From positions 1 to 59,557 of the forward strand of contig CAJOCN010000023.1 of the NCBI GenBank assembly GCA_905233255.1: DNA of 59,557 bases. The letters are read 5' to 3'. Numbering within the stretch: the stretch's first letter is position 1; each line of letters starts with the position of its first letter. A program made the translations under genes and the position numbers. This document shows, piece after piece, positions 11,109 through 19,607 of this stretch. Under the pieces are notes generated by a model. That model was not told where the DNA came from, did not search any database, and worked only from the letters and a program-made list of their open reading frames with translations. The DNA comes from Paludibacteraceae bacterium. Lineage in GTDB: Bacteria; Bacteroidota; Bacteroidia; Bacteroidales; Paludibacteraceae.

Positions 11109-12281
11109 TCAACTACCGGATTGCGCGAGCCATTCCGTCGGCGTAAGTCCTGTTTCCCGTAAGAAGATGCGTCCGAAGACCGTAGGCGACGAAAAACCGC
11201 AATGTTCAGCAATCTCTTGCACGCGCATATCCGGGTTCGCACGCATGAAACGCTTCGCCTCTTCAATACGATATTTCGTTACATACTGGTAGAAATTACA
11301 GCCAAACTCGGTTTGGATAAACTGAGAGAGGTAGGTGCGGTTCATCGGTATTACCTGCATCATGTCGGATAAGCGGAAATCTTTGTTGAGATAAGGTTTC
11401 TCCGTCACCATCCATTGCTCTAACGCCGCACGATACCCCGTTTCGTTTCCCGTCAAAGAAGAACCGTTATCTTCTCCTTCCGGTTCATCTTCTTTCCTCT
11501 CGTGCACATGCTCTACCCATGGGTCGGGACGGAAAAGAATCTGTTCATTACTATAAAAAAGGAGAAAGAAAAGCAACCATTGCTGGGTAAAAAGTCTGGT
11601 CGGGAAACGGGCAAAAGAGATAAAACAATAGGAGGCTCCTAAGATAACAAGCATTATGATATACCGTACCACCCACTGTACATCAATATCTTCCATGGAA
11701 GAATAGTTATTCTCGCAATAAACACGGTAAGCACGGATGTTCACAACGATAAAGGCCAACAACACAAAAGGATAAGCAGCTAACAGCCATCGCAAGTCCG
11801 TGTCCAGCACTGCGTTAAGGACTCCGATAACAGCAACCGGCAGAAGATCGATCATCGCGCGTTTGAAATTGAGCCAGCCCGGACGCAGAAGCTCCGTCGG
11901 ATAAACAAGCAATAGCCATCCGAGAATGCTGCCCAGCACAAACTCCCAACCGTTCATACTCAGCATACCATCAGCAGCGGTGAGCGAATTATGCCTACTC
12001 AGCTTCATCCACATGCCGATAGACATGACCACCACCCAAGCCGTCATCACATAGGCACTCATTTTACGCACACGTATGCCCTGATGATGACGGAAAAGGG
12101 CCCACGCGCTCATAGCGCAACATACCAAAATAGCACAATTCAACGTTGGAGATATGATCTTCCGATATACCTCCAAGGGAATCAACGGCGAGAGCATATA
12201 ACTCGCCACAACCAAAGCCGTTAACAAAAAGCCGAATACCAGCTCTGAGCGGTATTCATAATACAACTCGCGAATAGACAT
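11109..12281 (-). CDS. Membrane-bound AraC-family transcriptional regulator
   Basis: 390 residues. The first 250 contain about seven hydrophobic segments (for example ELVFGFLLTALVVASYML and FVLGSILGWLLLVYP). The C-terminal 90 residues form a two-helix-turn-helix AraC domain: LSDMMQVIPMNRTYLSQFI and VQEIAEHCGFSSPTVFGRIF, followed by the family's typical TGLTPTEW end. DNA binding from a membrane anchor suggests sensing of an envelope signal. The ligand cannot be told. The gene lies upstream of and co-oriented with the giant surface protein, which has its own promoter, so that protein is a plausible target (inference). Confidence 0.85.
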   Translation of the reverse strand: MSIRELYYEYRSELVFGFLLTALVVASYMLSPLIPLEVYRKIISPTLNCAILVCCAMSAWALFRHHQGIRVRKMSAYVMTAWVVVMSIGMWMKLSRHNSLTAADGMLSMNGWEFVLGSILGWLLLVYPTELLRPGWLNFKRAMIDLLPVAVIGVLNAVLDTDLRWLLAAYPFVLLAFIVVNIRAYRVYCENNYSSMEDIDVQWVVRYIIMLVILGASYCFISFARFPTRLFTQQWLLFFLLFYSNEQILFRPDPWVEHVHERKEDEPEGEDNGSSLTGNETGYRAALEQWMVTEKPYLNKDFRLSDMMQVIPMNRTYLSQFIQTEFGCNFYQYVTKYRIEEAKRFMRANPDMRVQEIAEHCGFSSPTVFGRIFLRETGLTPTEWLAQSGS

Positions 12282-12363
12282 TTTACCCCCCCCACCGTTT
12301 TATAATTCGCTGATTTTAAGCGCTTTATATCATTCATAATTGCCTTCTTCATGAAACTGAATG

Positions 12364-12394
12364 CAAAATTACAACATTTTTCTGACATATGCAA
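12364..12394 (-). promoter_or_regulatory. Promoter of the AraC-type regulator gene
   Basis: Minus strand: CTTG with core TTG at 12392-12394, 20 bases, TAATTTTG (12364-12371). The bases after TTG read CATATGTCAGAAA, the extended -33 element shared by many promoters here. The start codon is about 75 bases downstream. Confidence 0.75.
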
Positions 12395-12483
12395 GAAAAA
12401 ACGGAAAAATATAATATTATTAAGGAACGGGCGCGCGTGCGCACAAGGAAAATGCATTTTTTTTGCATTTTTTTTGAAAAAAA

Positions 12484-12515
12484 TTTGCATATGTCAAAAA
12501 AAAGCAGTACCTTTG
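12484..12515 (+). promoter_or_regulatory. Promoter of the tRNA cluster
   Basis: TTTG (12484-12487), 20 bases, TACCTTTG (12508-12515). The spacer begins CATATGTCAAAAA, a perfect form of the extended -33 element. Transcription would start near 12522, about 80 bases before the first tRNA. Confidence 0.85.
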
Positions 12516-12530
12516 CACCCGCTTTCGAAA

Positions 12531-12560
12531 AATGAAGGATGAAAGATGAAAAATGAAAAG
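12531..12560. repeat. Heptad array (ATGAAAG type)
   Basis: Four imperfect units of ATGAAGG/ATGAAAG/ATGAAAA lie between the tRNA promoter and tRNA-Gly. This is the same unit that fills the rdgB-porZ and SDR-peptidase spacers. Confidence 0.65.
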
Positions 12561-12602
12561 TTGTAAGGAAGCGTTGATCTAAGTTTATTGCGTAAAAAGA
12601 AT

Positions 12603-12675
<73 letters not shown>

Positions 12676-12685
12676 CTTTTTTTTT

Positions 12686-12749
12686 GCCCAGATGGCGGAA
12701 TCAGGTGCGCATGCCGCGAGGTGTGCAGGTTCGAGTCCTGTTCTGGGCA
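12686..12749 (+). pseudogene. tRNA-Leu-like gene lacking the anticodon arm
   Basis: 64 bases that fold into every part of a class II (leucine-type) tRNA except the anticodon arm. Acceptor GCCCAGA (12686-12692) pairs with TCTGGGC (12742-12748), and A is the discriminator. D-stem GCG/CGC (12695-12697, 12708-12710) encloses a 10-base loop with GG. The D-stem is followed at once by the long variable arm, ATGCC-GCGA-GGTGT (12711-12724), then the T-arm GCAGG-TTCGAGT-CCTGT (12725-12741). Exactly base 26 and the 17-base anticodon arm are missing. It lies 10 bases after tRNA-Gly and 6 before tRNA-Leu(GAG). It cannot decode; it may be a decayed gene, an assembly gap or a tRNA-like RNA. Confidence 0.75.
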
Positions 12750-12755
12750 CTCCCT

Positions 12756-12839
12756 GCGCAGGTGGTGAAATTGGTATACACGCTACTTTGAGGGGGTAGT
12801 GGTCGCAAGATCGTGTGAGTTCGAGTCTCATCCTGCGCA
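12756..12839 (+). tRNA. tRNA-Leu(GAG)
   Basis: Class II tRNA of 84 bases: acceptor GCGCAGG/CCTGCGC, D-arm with GGTGAAATTGGTATACACGC, anticodon loop TTGAGGG giving GAG, long variable arm (GTGGTCGCAAGATC region) and T-arm GTGAG-TTCGAGT-CTCAT. It is the only complete leucine tRNA of the cluster. Confidence 0.93.
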
Positions 12840-12841
12840 CA

Positions 12842-12878
12842 AAAATGACATATAATTTGCATATGTCATTTTTTTTTT
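12842..12878 (+). terminator. Terminator of the tRNA cluster, overlapping the next promoter
   Basis: Perfect 12-bp inverted repeat (AAAATGACATAT at 12842-12853, ATATGTCATTTT at 12861-12872, 7-base loop) followed by more T. The loop and 3' arm are at the same time the TTTG box and extended -33 element of the next promoter (12856-12887). Confidence 0.7.
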
Positions 12879-12887
12879 GTAATTTTG
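12856..12887 (+). promoter_or_regulatory. Promoter of the DUF2147-rdgB-porZ unit
   Basis: TTTG (12856-12859), 20 bases starting CATATGTCATTTT, TAATTTTG (12880-12887). The transcript start would be near 12894, leaving a leader of only about 13 bases before the ATG at 12907. Confidence 0.82.
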
Positions 12888-12906
12888 CGGGCAAAATTAA
12901 TGAAAG

Positions 12907-13329
12907 ATGAAAAAGAGATTCTTATTCGCAGCATTAATAATGCTGGCAATTAGCGCAAGTGCTCAAGTAAGCGGTATTCTTGGAGATTGGAAGACAGTAG
13001 ATGACAAGACGGGTGAAAAGAGGTCCATCGTGACGATTTATAAGGGTAGTGACGGTCTGTACTACGGCAAGATCAGCAAGATGTTGATGTACGCAGATTT
13101 GAAATGTGAGGCGTGCAAGGATGAGGATCACAATGCGCCGTTAGAGGGTTTGGTGATTATCCGCGGGATGAAAGCGGAGGATGGTCAGTTAGTCGGCGGT
13201 CGTGTACTGGATCCGGAGAGCGGCAAGTTCTATTATGGTAAGATTTACCTAAAGGACGGAAAGTTAGTGTTACGCGGGAGTTTGGACAAACGCGGATTAT
13301 TAGGACGTAATCAGACGTGGGTGAAATGA
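12907..13329 (+). CDS. DUF2147 domain secreted protein
   Basis: 140 residues with a clear Sec signal peptide (MKKRFLFAALIMLAISASAQ), so periplasmic or exported. The mature part matches the DUF2147 family: GDWKTVDDKTGEKRSIVTI near the start, YYGKI in mid-protein, a CEACKDEDHNAPLEG segment, and the typical end KLVLRGSLDKRGLLGRNQTW. The function of the family is unknown. The last four bases (ATGA) overlap the rdgB start, so the two are probably coupled. Confidence 0.88.
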   Translation: MKKRFLFAALIMLAISASAQVSGILGDWKTVDDKTGEKRSIVTIYKGSDGLYYGKISKMLMYADLKCEACKDEDHNAPLEGLVIIRGMKAEDGQLVGGRVLDPESGKFYYGKIYLKDGKLVLRGSLDKRGLLGRNQTWVK

Positions 13330-13970
13330 GACTTGTATTTGCATCAAATAACGCGCATAAGTTAGAAGAAGTGCGCAAGATCATGCCTGCCGGCGTGGAG
13401 GTATTGAGTCTGAGCGAGATCGGTTTCCACCATGAGATAGAGGAGACAGGTTCCACTCTGGAAGAGAACAGCCGGATCAAAGCAGAGACGGTATGGGACT
13501 ATATTAATGATGGAATGAGCGCGGCAAAGCCGCTCAATGATGGATTGATGATTGACGGTGTGTTCGCCGATGATACAGGTCTGGAGATCCATGCCTTAGG
13601 CGGAAAACCGGGAGTGTATAGCGCGCGATGGGCAGGAAGCCCTGAAGCCAACAGAGCAAAGGCGCTGAGTGAATTGAAGGAAAAAGAGGATCGTAGTGCT
13701 CAGTTCAGGACCGTGATTACACTCATTAGGAGACCCCACCCGACCTCCCCTGAAGGGGAGGAGTTTGTCCAAGTGGAAGGCATCGTACGCGGACGGATCG
13801 CAGAGCAGGAATACGGCAAGGGCGGATTTGGTTACGACCCTGTTTTCGTACCGGAGGGGTATGAAAAGACCTTCGGCGAGCTGCCGGCAGAGATAAAGAA
13901 CGAAATCAGTCACCGCGCGCGTGCGCTCCAGAAGCTGGTGACAGCACTTGATATTAAAGATGAAAGGTGA
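13326..13970 (+). CDS. rdgB: XTP/dITP diphosphatase (RdgB/HAM1)
   Basis: Hydrolyses deaminated purine triphosphates (dITP, XTP) to monophosphates and so keeps inosine and xanthine out of DNA. Family marks: MRLVFASNNAHKLEE at the start (SxNxxK nucleotide binding), FADDTGLEIHALGGKPGVYSARWAG, and GGFGYDPVFVPEG. The start at 13326 is chosen because it matches the family N-terminus and overlaps the previous stop. At 215 residues it is about 20 longer than usual. The excess comes from two palindromic in-frame insertions (13506-13544 and 13731-13766). The stop codon lies inside a heptad repeat array. Confidence 0.92.
   Translation: MRLVFASNNAHKLEEVRKIMPAGVEVLSLSEIGFHHEIEETGSTLEENSRIKAETVWDYINDGMSAAKPLNDGLMIDGVFADDTGLEIHALGGKPGVYSARWAGSPEANRAKALSELKEKEDRSAQFRTVITLIRRPHPTSPEGEEFVQVEGIVRGRIAEQEYGKGGFGYDPVFVPEGYEKTFGELPAEIKNEISHRARALQKLVTALDIKDER
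13506..13544. repeat. In-frame palindromic insertion with 9-bp flanking repeats (rdgB)
   Basis: AATGATGGA occurs at 13506-13514 and 13536-13544, flanking a hairpin with arms GCGGC and GCCGC around AAA, further extended by TGAGC and CTCA. The repeated unit is 30 bp, exactly ten codons, and yields NDG-MSAAKPL-NDG in the protein between conserved parts of rdgB. Confidence 0.6.
13731..13766. repeat. Coding palindromic repeat element, copy 1 (in rdgB)
   Basis: The segment ACCCCACCCGACCTCCCC continues into TGAAGGGGAGGAG; the palindrome arms are CCTCCCC (13744-13750) and GGGGAGG (13755-13761). It encodes RPHPTSPEGEEF. Relatives lie in yidD (47786-47816) and the 5'-nucleotidase gene (54603-54633). 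Confidence 0.7.
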
Positions 13971-14030
13971 AAGGTGAAAGATGAAAGATGAAAGGTGAAA
14001 GATGAAAAATGAAAGATGAAAAATGAAAAA
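13959..14030. repeat. Heptad array joining rdgB and porZ
   Basis: About ten tandem units of ATGAAAG/GTGAAAG/ATGAAAA. The rdgB stop (TGA, 13968-13970) is in the first units and the porZ start (ATG, 14023) is in the last. Because the period is 7, ATG and TGA recur in all three frames. Confidence 0.85.
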
Positions 14031-17000
14031 GAGATTCTTCATACTTGGATTATTCTTGGGCATAGTCTCCACAAGCCCCCTATTCGCAGGTAAATGGACG
14101 ACACACTTTGCATACAACAACGTGACTCAGATAGCGATGAGTCAGGATAAGGTCTATGCCATCTCGGACGGCAACCTCTACAGCGTGAACAAGCAGACAG
14201 AGCAATTAGAGGTGTATAGCCGGATGTCCGGTCTGCATAGCACCGGCATCACCTGTATCCACTACGACGAGGTAGGCGAACAGTTGATTATCTGTTACGG
14301 CACCGGCAAGATTGATGTTCTCTCATCCAACGGTGTGCAGTACGTAGGCGGTTTATACGACAAGGACATGACACAACGGAAGACCATCTACAACGTGACG
14401 ATCGAGGGTCGGACAGCGTATCTATCAACGCATTACGGCGTTCAGACGATGGATCTGAGGGAGAAGAAGATGGTGGATAGTTATTGGCTTCGTCCGGGCG
14501 GTTTAGAGACCGTGGTGAAAGATGTCAAACTGACGAGCGACAGTATCTATGCGTTCACGGACGACAGTCTGTATTCGGCATCGAGAGACGATAATCTGGT
14601 GGATTACACGGTTTGGAAACGTGAGATCCGCAGCGGTCGTATAGCACCGGATGCCGACAAGGGTGTACATTATCAAGACGGCAACGAGAATTGGTATCGC
14701 GGCTGGAGCGAGGGAATAATACGTTACACAGCAACCGACCGATTGAGCTACAAGCCGGATGGACCGATAGTCAATAATCCCTACCGCATCACCTGTCAAG
14801 GAGGCGAGATATGGGTAGTACAGGGAGGCAGATGGGCCTCTCAATACCAAAGACCGGGACATATTATGCGGTATAACGGCAGCCAATGGACCAATATTAC
14901 CGCTGAATCAATTCAGCAGAAAACGGGTTTGCCGGTATCGGATTTCATGAACGTAGCCGTAGATCCGAGTAATAAAGAGCATTACTACGTAACGAGTTAT
15001 GGAACCGGACTCTATGAGTTTGACCACGACACGTTAGTTCGTCATGAGATAGCGGGAGGGGATAATCCGTTGATAGATGCATCCGAAGTTAACCCCAGTC
15101 AATACACTCGTCTTGACTATGCGGAATACGATTCAGTCGGCAACCTGTGGTTCATGAATGCAGGCAGTTCAGCGCAAATTGTGGGTATTACAAACACTGA
15201 TGAATGGTATAACCGGCATATATTGACAGATGGTGTCAACTACGCAGTGTACACTCCGGGAGGGCTGATTTTAGACAAGCTTCAATCCGGTCGTAAATGG
15301 GTATGTTCAGCGAGAAAAACGATAGGTATGATTCTAATAGATGAGAACGGTACGCCTTTCGACAGCTCCGATGATATCATCTTTTATCGCACTCGATGGA
15401 CCGACCAAAACGGTCACACATTCGCTCCGGAAAAGATTTTCCACACTATACAAGACCATTTAGGGCGCATCTGGTTAGCCACTGATATCGGCGTAGCATA
15501 TATTTCCCCTGCAACAGATTTCTATAATTCCGATGCCATTGTATGTCCGGAGATAAGCGATAATAACGGCGAGAATCCGATGCAGACATTGCAGTTCAGC
15601 GCTATATACGAAACGATAGACGGGGAACTATGGTTCGGAACCGACAATCTGGGTATATATGTACTCAATAGCAGTTGTACCGAGATTCTTGCGCATTATA
15701 CCACAGATAACTCGGCGATGCCGTCCAACACCATTTTCTCTATTGCCGGCGATGATGAAGGGATCTTGTGGATAGGTACCTCCGATGGGCTGGTAGCCTA
15801 TGATCCGGATCAATCAGGCGAAGGTCTCTCGGCCGTAAATAATGATGCTCAGCGCACATTAGAGGAAGGCGATATGTTGCAATGGAAGTTGCATTTCTCC
15901 TACAACGACCCTCAAGAGATCGTAGCCTCAGACAAGCATATCTACGCACTGGCACATGGTTCGCTCTTCTCCGTGGACCGAGCGGATGAGACGCTGACGA
16001 TGTGGAGCAAGGCAGAAGGATTGAACGGTTCGTCTATCGCGCACATTGCCTATGACGCCAAATCCAGCAAATTGATTATTGCCTATGAAGACGGGCGCGT
16101 AGATCTGCTGAGTGACAACGGTAGTATCGAACAAATGCCGGACATATATATGAAAGGCAGCTCGATGGATGTCACGATCCAAAGTATCTGCACCGGTAAC
16201 AAACTCACGTATCTGGCTATGCCGTTCGGAATTATTTCTATTGATCCCGACAAAATAGAAGTGAGAGACACCTATTATATCGGTAGCGAAGCGGCATCTA
16301 TCGAAGTGCAGCAAATAGTAGAGATGGGGGACTCGCTTTATGCCTTCTCCTACGACCGCGTCTATTGCGCATGCAAGAAAGATAATCTGGTGGATTATAC
16401 GTTCTGGAAGAGCCGACCTCTACCATTCGACAAAGTGCAGCAGGCAGTCGTATATAGAGACAGGATATATGTGTTGGCAAATGATTCGCTATATAGGAAT
16501 GATGGTAATGTCTGGAGTTTGGTAAGCCCCAAAACATTATCCTGGATTCACGTAAGCGGCAATCGTTTATTGACCTACGAACAGGGAGTAGGACTACTAC
16601 AGATGAACGAGAGCGAGCAATTCACAGGTCTGAGCGACCGCTATGTAGCCCAAGATGCCGTATATACGATAGGTGAATATTGGTTAGGGCAAGAGGAAGG
16701 AGGTCTTGTCCGCTTAGGCAAAGAAGGCGACGATTTCTTCCGTCCGGAAGGGCCAATAAATAACTACGGCTATAACATGCAAGTAGCCCATGATCAGGTC
16801 TATGTATCTCCCGGCGGGCGTTGGGCATCGGAGTGGGCCCGTCAGAGCGGGTTGAGCATCTATAACGGGAGCCAGTGGCGGACTATTCCTCTGGATGATA
16901 TCTGGCGAGTGGGTCACGATGTGCGCGATGTAGTAAGTTACGCCGTAGATGCCAAGGATCCCGGACATTTCTTCATCGCGACCTATTGCACGGGCGTGTT

Positions 17001-18093
17001 TGAGTTCCGCGAATACAAGGCGATCAATCATTTTGATAGCATCAATAGCACATTGCGTAGAGTCAATACCACGGTGAGCAACTATTACTATACCCGCACA
17101 GACGGTGCGATGATGGACGAGCAGGGCAATCTATGGGTACTCAATGCCACCTCTCTCGGTCAACCGTTGCATATCTTAACGCCGACAGGTCAGTGGTACG
17201 GGATACGGATGCGAAGTAACGGTAGTGACATCACTTTTACCACTCCGGGAGCTATATGGACCGACCGCCGCGACAGCCGCTACAAATGGATGATGGACCA
17301 GCGTTCTAATCCCGGTGTGATCTTCTTCTATGATGGCGGCACCCCGACTAACAGCGGCGATGACAGATGTCTGAAACGGAATATCTTTATTGATCAAAAT
17401 GGCAACACTCTAAGCCCTACCAAGATATTCTGCCTCACACAGGATATGAAGAACCGTATCTGGATCGGGACGGAGAAAGGAATTATCCTAATTCCCTCCG
17501 AGACGGATTTCTTCACCTCCAACGCTTGTCGACGAATCATTATCCCGCGTAATGACGGTACGGGTCTGGGCGACTATCTGTTAGGCGAGGAGCAGGTACA
17601 ATGTATGGCGGTAGATGGCGGTAATAGAATGTGGATAGGAACCGCCGGATCGGGTCTCTACGTGATTGAAGACGATACAATTACCGTGGCACATTTTACG
17701 GAGAAGAATTCTTTGCTGCCATCCAACGGCATTCAGTCTATCGCTATCGTTCCTTCTACGGGAGAGGTGTTTGTAGGAACCGACAAGGGTATTGCTTCTT
17801 ATCGTGCGGACGCCAGCGCACCTAAAGAGAACATGAACAAGGCTTACGCCTACCCCAACCCCGTTCGTCCGGATTATGGCGGATATATCACTATTGCCGG
17901 GCTGATGGATAACACGACGGTGAATATCGTAGATGCCGGTGGGAACCTGGTATGTAAGACCAAGAGTCATGGCGGTACGGCTGTATGGGACGGCAAATTA
18001 CCGGACGGGCGATACGCTACAGCGGGTGTTTATACGGCACTATGTAATGCTAACGGCGGTAAATCGGTAGTGAAGATATTAGTAATCAGGTAG
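14023..18093 (+). CDS. porZ: PorZ-like T9SS protein with duplicated propeller module
   Basis: PorZ belongs to the cell-surface attachment complex of type IX secretion, which links cargo to anionic lipopolysaccharide. This protein has a signal peptide (MKKRFFILGLFLGIVSTSPLFAG), then WTTHFAYNNVTQIAMSQDKVY, the usual PorZ-type first propeller strand. Two-component-type propeller repeats follow (NLWFM, ELWFGTDNLG, ILWIGTSDGL). At about residue 619 the module starts again (WKLHFSYNDPQEIVASDKHIY), giving two copies of about 595 residues each. The C-terminus (AYPNPVRPDYGG to VKILVIR) is the T9SS-type beta-sandwich. A normal PorZ is about 770 residues with two propellers, so at 1,356 residues this is nearly twice the size. 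An alternative is a related propeller protein that is not the true PorZ. eptA follows after 2 bases. Confidence 0.75.
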   Translation: MKKRFFILGLFLGIVSTSPLFAGKWTTHFAYNNVTQIAMSQDKVYAISDGNLYSVNKQTEQLEVYSRMSGLHSTGITCIHYDEVGEQLIICYGTGKIDVLSSNGVQYVGGLYDKDMTQRKTIYNVTIEGRTAYLSTHYGVQTMDLREKKMVDSYWLRPGGLETVVKDVKLTSDSIYAFTDDSLYSASRDDNLVDYTVWKREIRSGRIAPDADKGVHYQDGNENWYRGWSEGIIRYTATDRLSYKPDGPIVNNPYRITCQGGEIWVVQGGRWASQYQRPGHIMRYNGSQWTNITAESIQQKTGLPVSDFMNVAVDPSNKEHYYVTSYGTGLYEFDHDTLVRHEIAGGDNPLIDASEVNPSQYTRLDYAEYDSVGNLWFMNAGSSAQIVGITNTDEWYNRHILTDGVNYAVYTPGGLILDKLQSGRKWVCSARKTIGMILIDENGTPFDSSDDIIFYRTRWTDQNGHTFAPEKIFHTIQDHLGRIWLATDIGVAYISPATDFYNSDAIVCPEISDNNGENPMQTLQFSAIYETIDGELWFGTDNLGIYVLNSSCTEILAHYTTDNSAMPSNTIFSIAGDDEGILWIGTSDGLVAYDPDQSGEGLSAVNNDAQRTLEEGDMLQWKLHFSYNDPQEIVASDKHIYALAHGSLFSVDRADETLTMWSKAEGLNGSSIAHIAYDAKSSKLIIAYEDGRVDLLSDNGSIEQMPDIYMKGSSMDVTIQSICTGNKLTYLAMPFGIISIDPDKIEVRDTYYIGSEAASIEVQQIVEMGDSLYAFSYDRVYCACKKDNLVDYTFWKSRPLPFDKVQQAVVYRDRIYVLANDSLYRNDGNVWSLVSPKTLSWIHVSGNRLLTYEQGVGLLQMNESEQFTGLSDRYVAQDAVYTIGEYWLGQEEGGLVRLGKEGDDFFRPEGPINNYGYNMQVAHDQVYVSPGGRWASEWARQSGLSIYNGSQWRTIPLDDIWRVGHDVRDVVSYAVDAKDPGHFFIATYCTGVFEFREYKAINHFDSINSTLRRVNTTVSNYYYTRTDGAMMDEQGNLWVLNATSLGQPLHILTPTGQWYGIRMRSNGSDITFTTPGAIWTDRRDSRYKWMMDQRSNPGVIFFYDGGTPTNSGDDRCLKRNIFIDQNGNTLSPTKIFCLTQDMKNRIWIGTEKGIILIPSETDFFTSNACRRIIIPRNDGTGLGDYLLGEEQVQCMAVDGGNRMWIGTAGSGLYVIEDDTITVAHFTEKNSLLPSNGIQSIAIVPSTGEVFVGTDKGIASYRADASAPKENMNKAYAYPNPVRPDYGGYITIAGLMDNTTVNIVDAGGNLVCKTKSHGGTAVWDGKLPDGRYATAGVYTALCNANGGKSVVKILVIR

Positions 18094-18095
18094 AA

Positions 18096-19607
18096 ATGAA
18101 TAGGGTGTTTGCTAAATACATAGTCTGGGTAATCTGCACAACTCTTTGGGTGATAATATGTTTTATTGCACCTGATTTCGTTGACAGCCCAAAGGATAAT
18201 GCTCTATCGATTCTAACAATAGGTGCTTATCTATGCGCATTAGGGGTGGCCTCACTATGGATTGCATACCTATTAGGACTTAATAAATACGTCGCATATA
18301 TAGGTATCCCTATTTGGGGGATAGGCGGAGCAGTGGTATCCTATTACCGCGTGGCATTCCACGCCACGATCACTCCGATGATTATTGATGCCACATTACA
18401 CACTAACGGAGGTACTATCGCCGGCGTCATCAGTTGGCAACTCATAGGATGGATCATCCTCAATCTGGTTGTTGCTACCGGTTTTTGCATATGGCGCAGC
18501 AGAATACCCAAGTTGCCATACTCATGGTTACAGACTCTTATAGTAATTATTCTGTTATTAACGTACTACAATGTGAATGGCAGGTTGAAATCCTCTATTA
18601 ACCAACGCTATCCGTATAATGTAGTACATAACCTTATAGAATATAAGAAACAACAGGTTCAGCTCAATAGTAATCGAACAACTCTTCCATATAAGGCAAA
18701 GGAAGTACCCGATAGTATTGATGTAGTGTTTGTCTTAGGCGAGGCTGCACGTGCAGATCATCTGCAACTCAACGGATACCCCAAAGAAACAACTCCACTC
18801 CTGGCAACTCGGAGAAATATTGTCAGTTTCCCGCATATCTATAGCGAAGCGACCTACACCAGTACCAGTGTGCCTATCCTATTATCTCCAGCAGATAGTC
18901 TTCACCCAACCTACAGCGGCTCTCATACATCCTTCATACATATTATGAACGAGTGCGGGTTTAGGAGTGCATGGATTAGCAACCAAGACAATGGTCGTAC
19001 TTATTTTTCCTTCATCCACGAGGCGGATACTACCATCTTCCCAAATGCATCTAAATCAGTGTTTGTATTTGATCCTTGGTATGACGAACAATTATTACCT
19101 CCACTGGATAGCCTAATGACCCGCCCGGAGGCACGCAACCTATATGTATTACACACAATAGGCAGTCACTGGTATTATAATTTGCACGTGCCGGAAGAGT
19201 ATATTCGGTTCTATCCTGTCACCACGGAGCGCGTTATCACAAATAATACGAATGAACAGATCATTAACTCATACGACAACACTATAGCCTATATGGATGT
19301 AATGGTGGATAGCCTGATACAACGGTTAGAGAATCGTTGTGCCATTCTAATTTATCTCAGCGACCATGGAGAGGCATTGGGAGAAGACGGTGTGTATCTA
19401 CACGCAGCGGAAAACGAGGCACTTCACCATCCAGCATGCATAGTCTGGTATAGTGATGCGTATGCCAGATTATATCCTAAGAAAATCGAAGCTCTGAAAG
19501 CCAATAAAAGCAAGCGATATCGTACTGATTTCTTGTACCACTCCATCCTCTCATCAGTTGGGATAGAGACAGAAGGGGATTGCCCCGAAATGAATATATT
19601 CCGCTAG
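18096..19607 (+). CDS. Phosphoethanolamine transferase (EptA/MCR-like)
   Basis: 503 residues. The N-terminal 170 hold about five membrane helices. The periplasmic sulfatase-fold domain shows the metal site ([12 protein letters not shown]), the segment with the nucleophilic threonine ([15 protein letters not shown]) and the second metal site ([30 protein letters not shown]). Enzymes of this family move phosphoethanolamine from phosphatidylethanolamine to lipid A or other glycans. It begins 2 bases after porZ, so the two are likely co-transcribed; a role in LPS decoration near a T9SS attachment protein fits. Its stop TAG and the folE stop share the palindrome CTAG (19604-19607). Exact acceptor unknown. 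Confidence 0.88.
   Translation: MNRVFAKYIVWVICTTLWVIICFIAPDFVDSPKDNALSILTIGAYLCALGVASLWIAYLLGLNKYVAYIGIPIWGIGGAVVSYYRVAFHATITPMIIDATLHTNGGTIAGVISWQLIGWIILNLVVATGFCIWRSRIPKLPYSWLQTLIVIILLLTYYNVNGRLKSSINQRYPYNVVHNLIEYKKQQVQLNSNRTTLPYKAKEVPDSIDVVFVLGEAARADHLQLNGYPKETTPLLATRRNIVSFPHIYSEATYTSTSVPILLSPADSLHPTYSGSHTSFIHIMNECGFRSAWISNQDNGRTYFSFIHEADTTIFPNASKSVFVFDPWYDEQLLPPLDSLMTRPEARNLYVLHTIGSHWYYNLHVPEEYIRFYPVTTERVITNNTNEQIINSYDNTIAYMDVMVDSLIQRLENRCAILIYLSDHGEALGEDGVYLHAAENEALHHPACIVWYSDAYARLYPKKIEALKANKSKRYRTDFLYHSILSSVGIETEGDCPEMNIFR

Larger units (their letters stand above)
12282..12602. other. Divergent intergenic region between regulator and tRNA cluster
   Basis: No gene is seen. The region holds two divergent promoters (12364-12394 minus, 12484-12515 plus), a GC-rich alternating tract (GCGCGCGTGCGCACA, near 12432-12446), paired TGCATTTTTTTT stretches and a short ATGAAAG-type heptad array. 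A long open frame antisense to the tRNAs is considered spurious. Confidence 0.6.

Noticed and set aside
13959..14030. Possible CRISPR array at this and other tandem arrays
   Set aside because: Units of 7-9 bases without spacers and no cas genes; simple tandem repeats.
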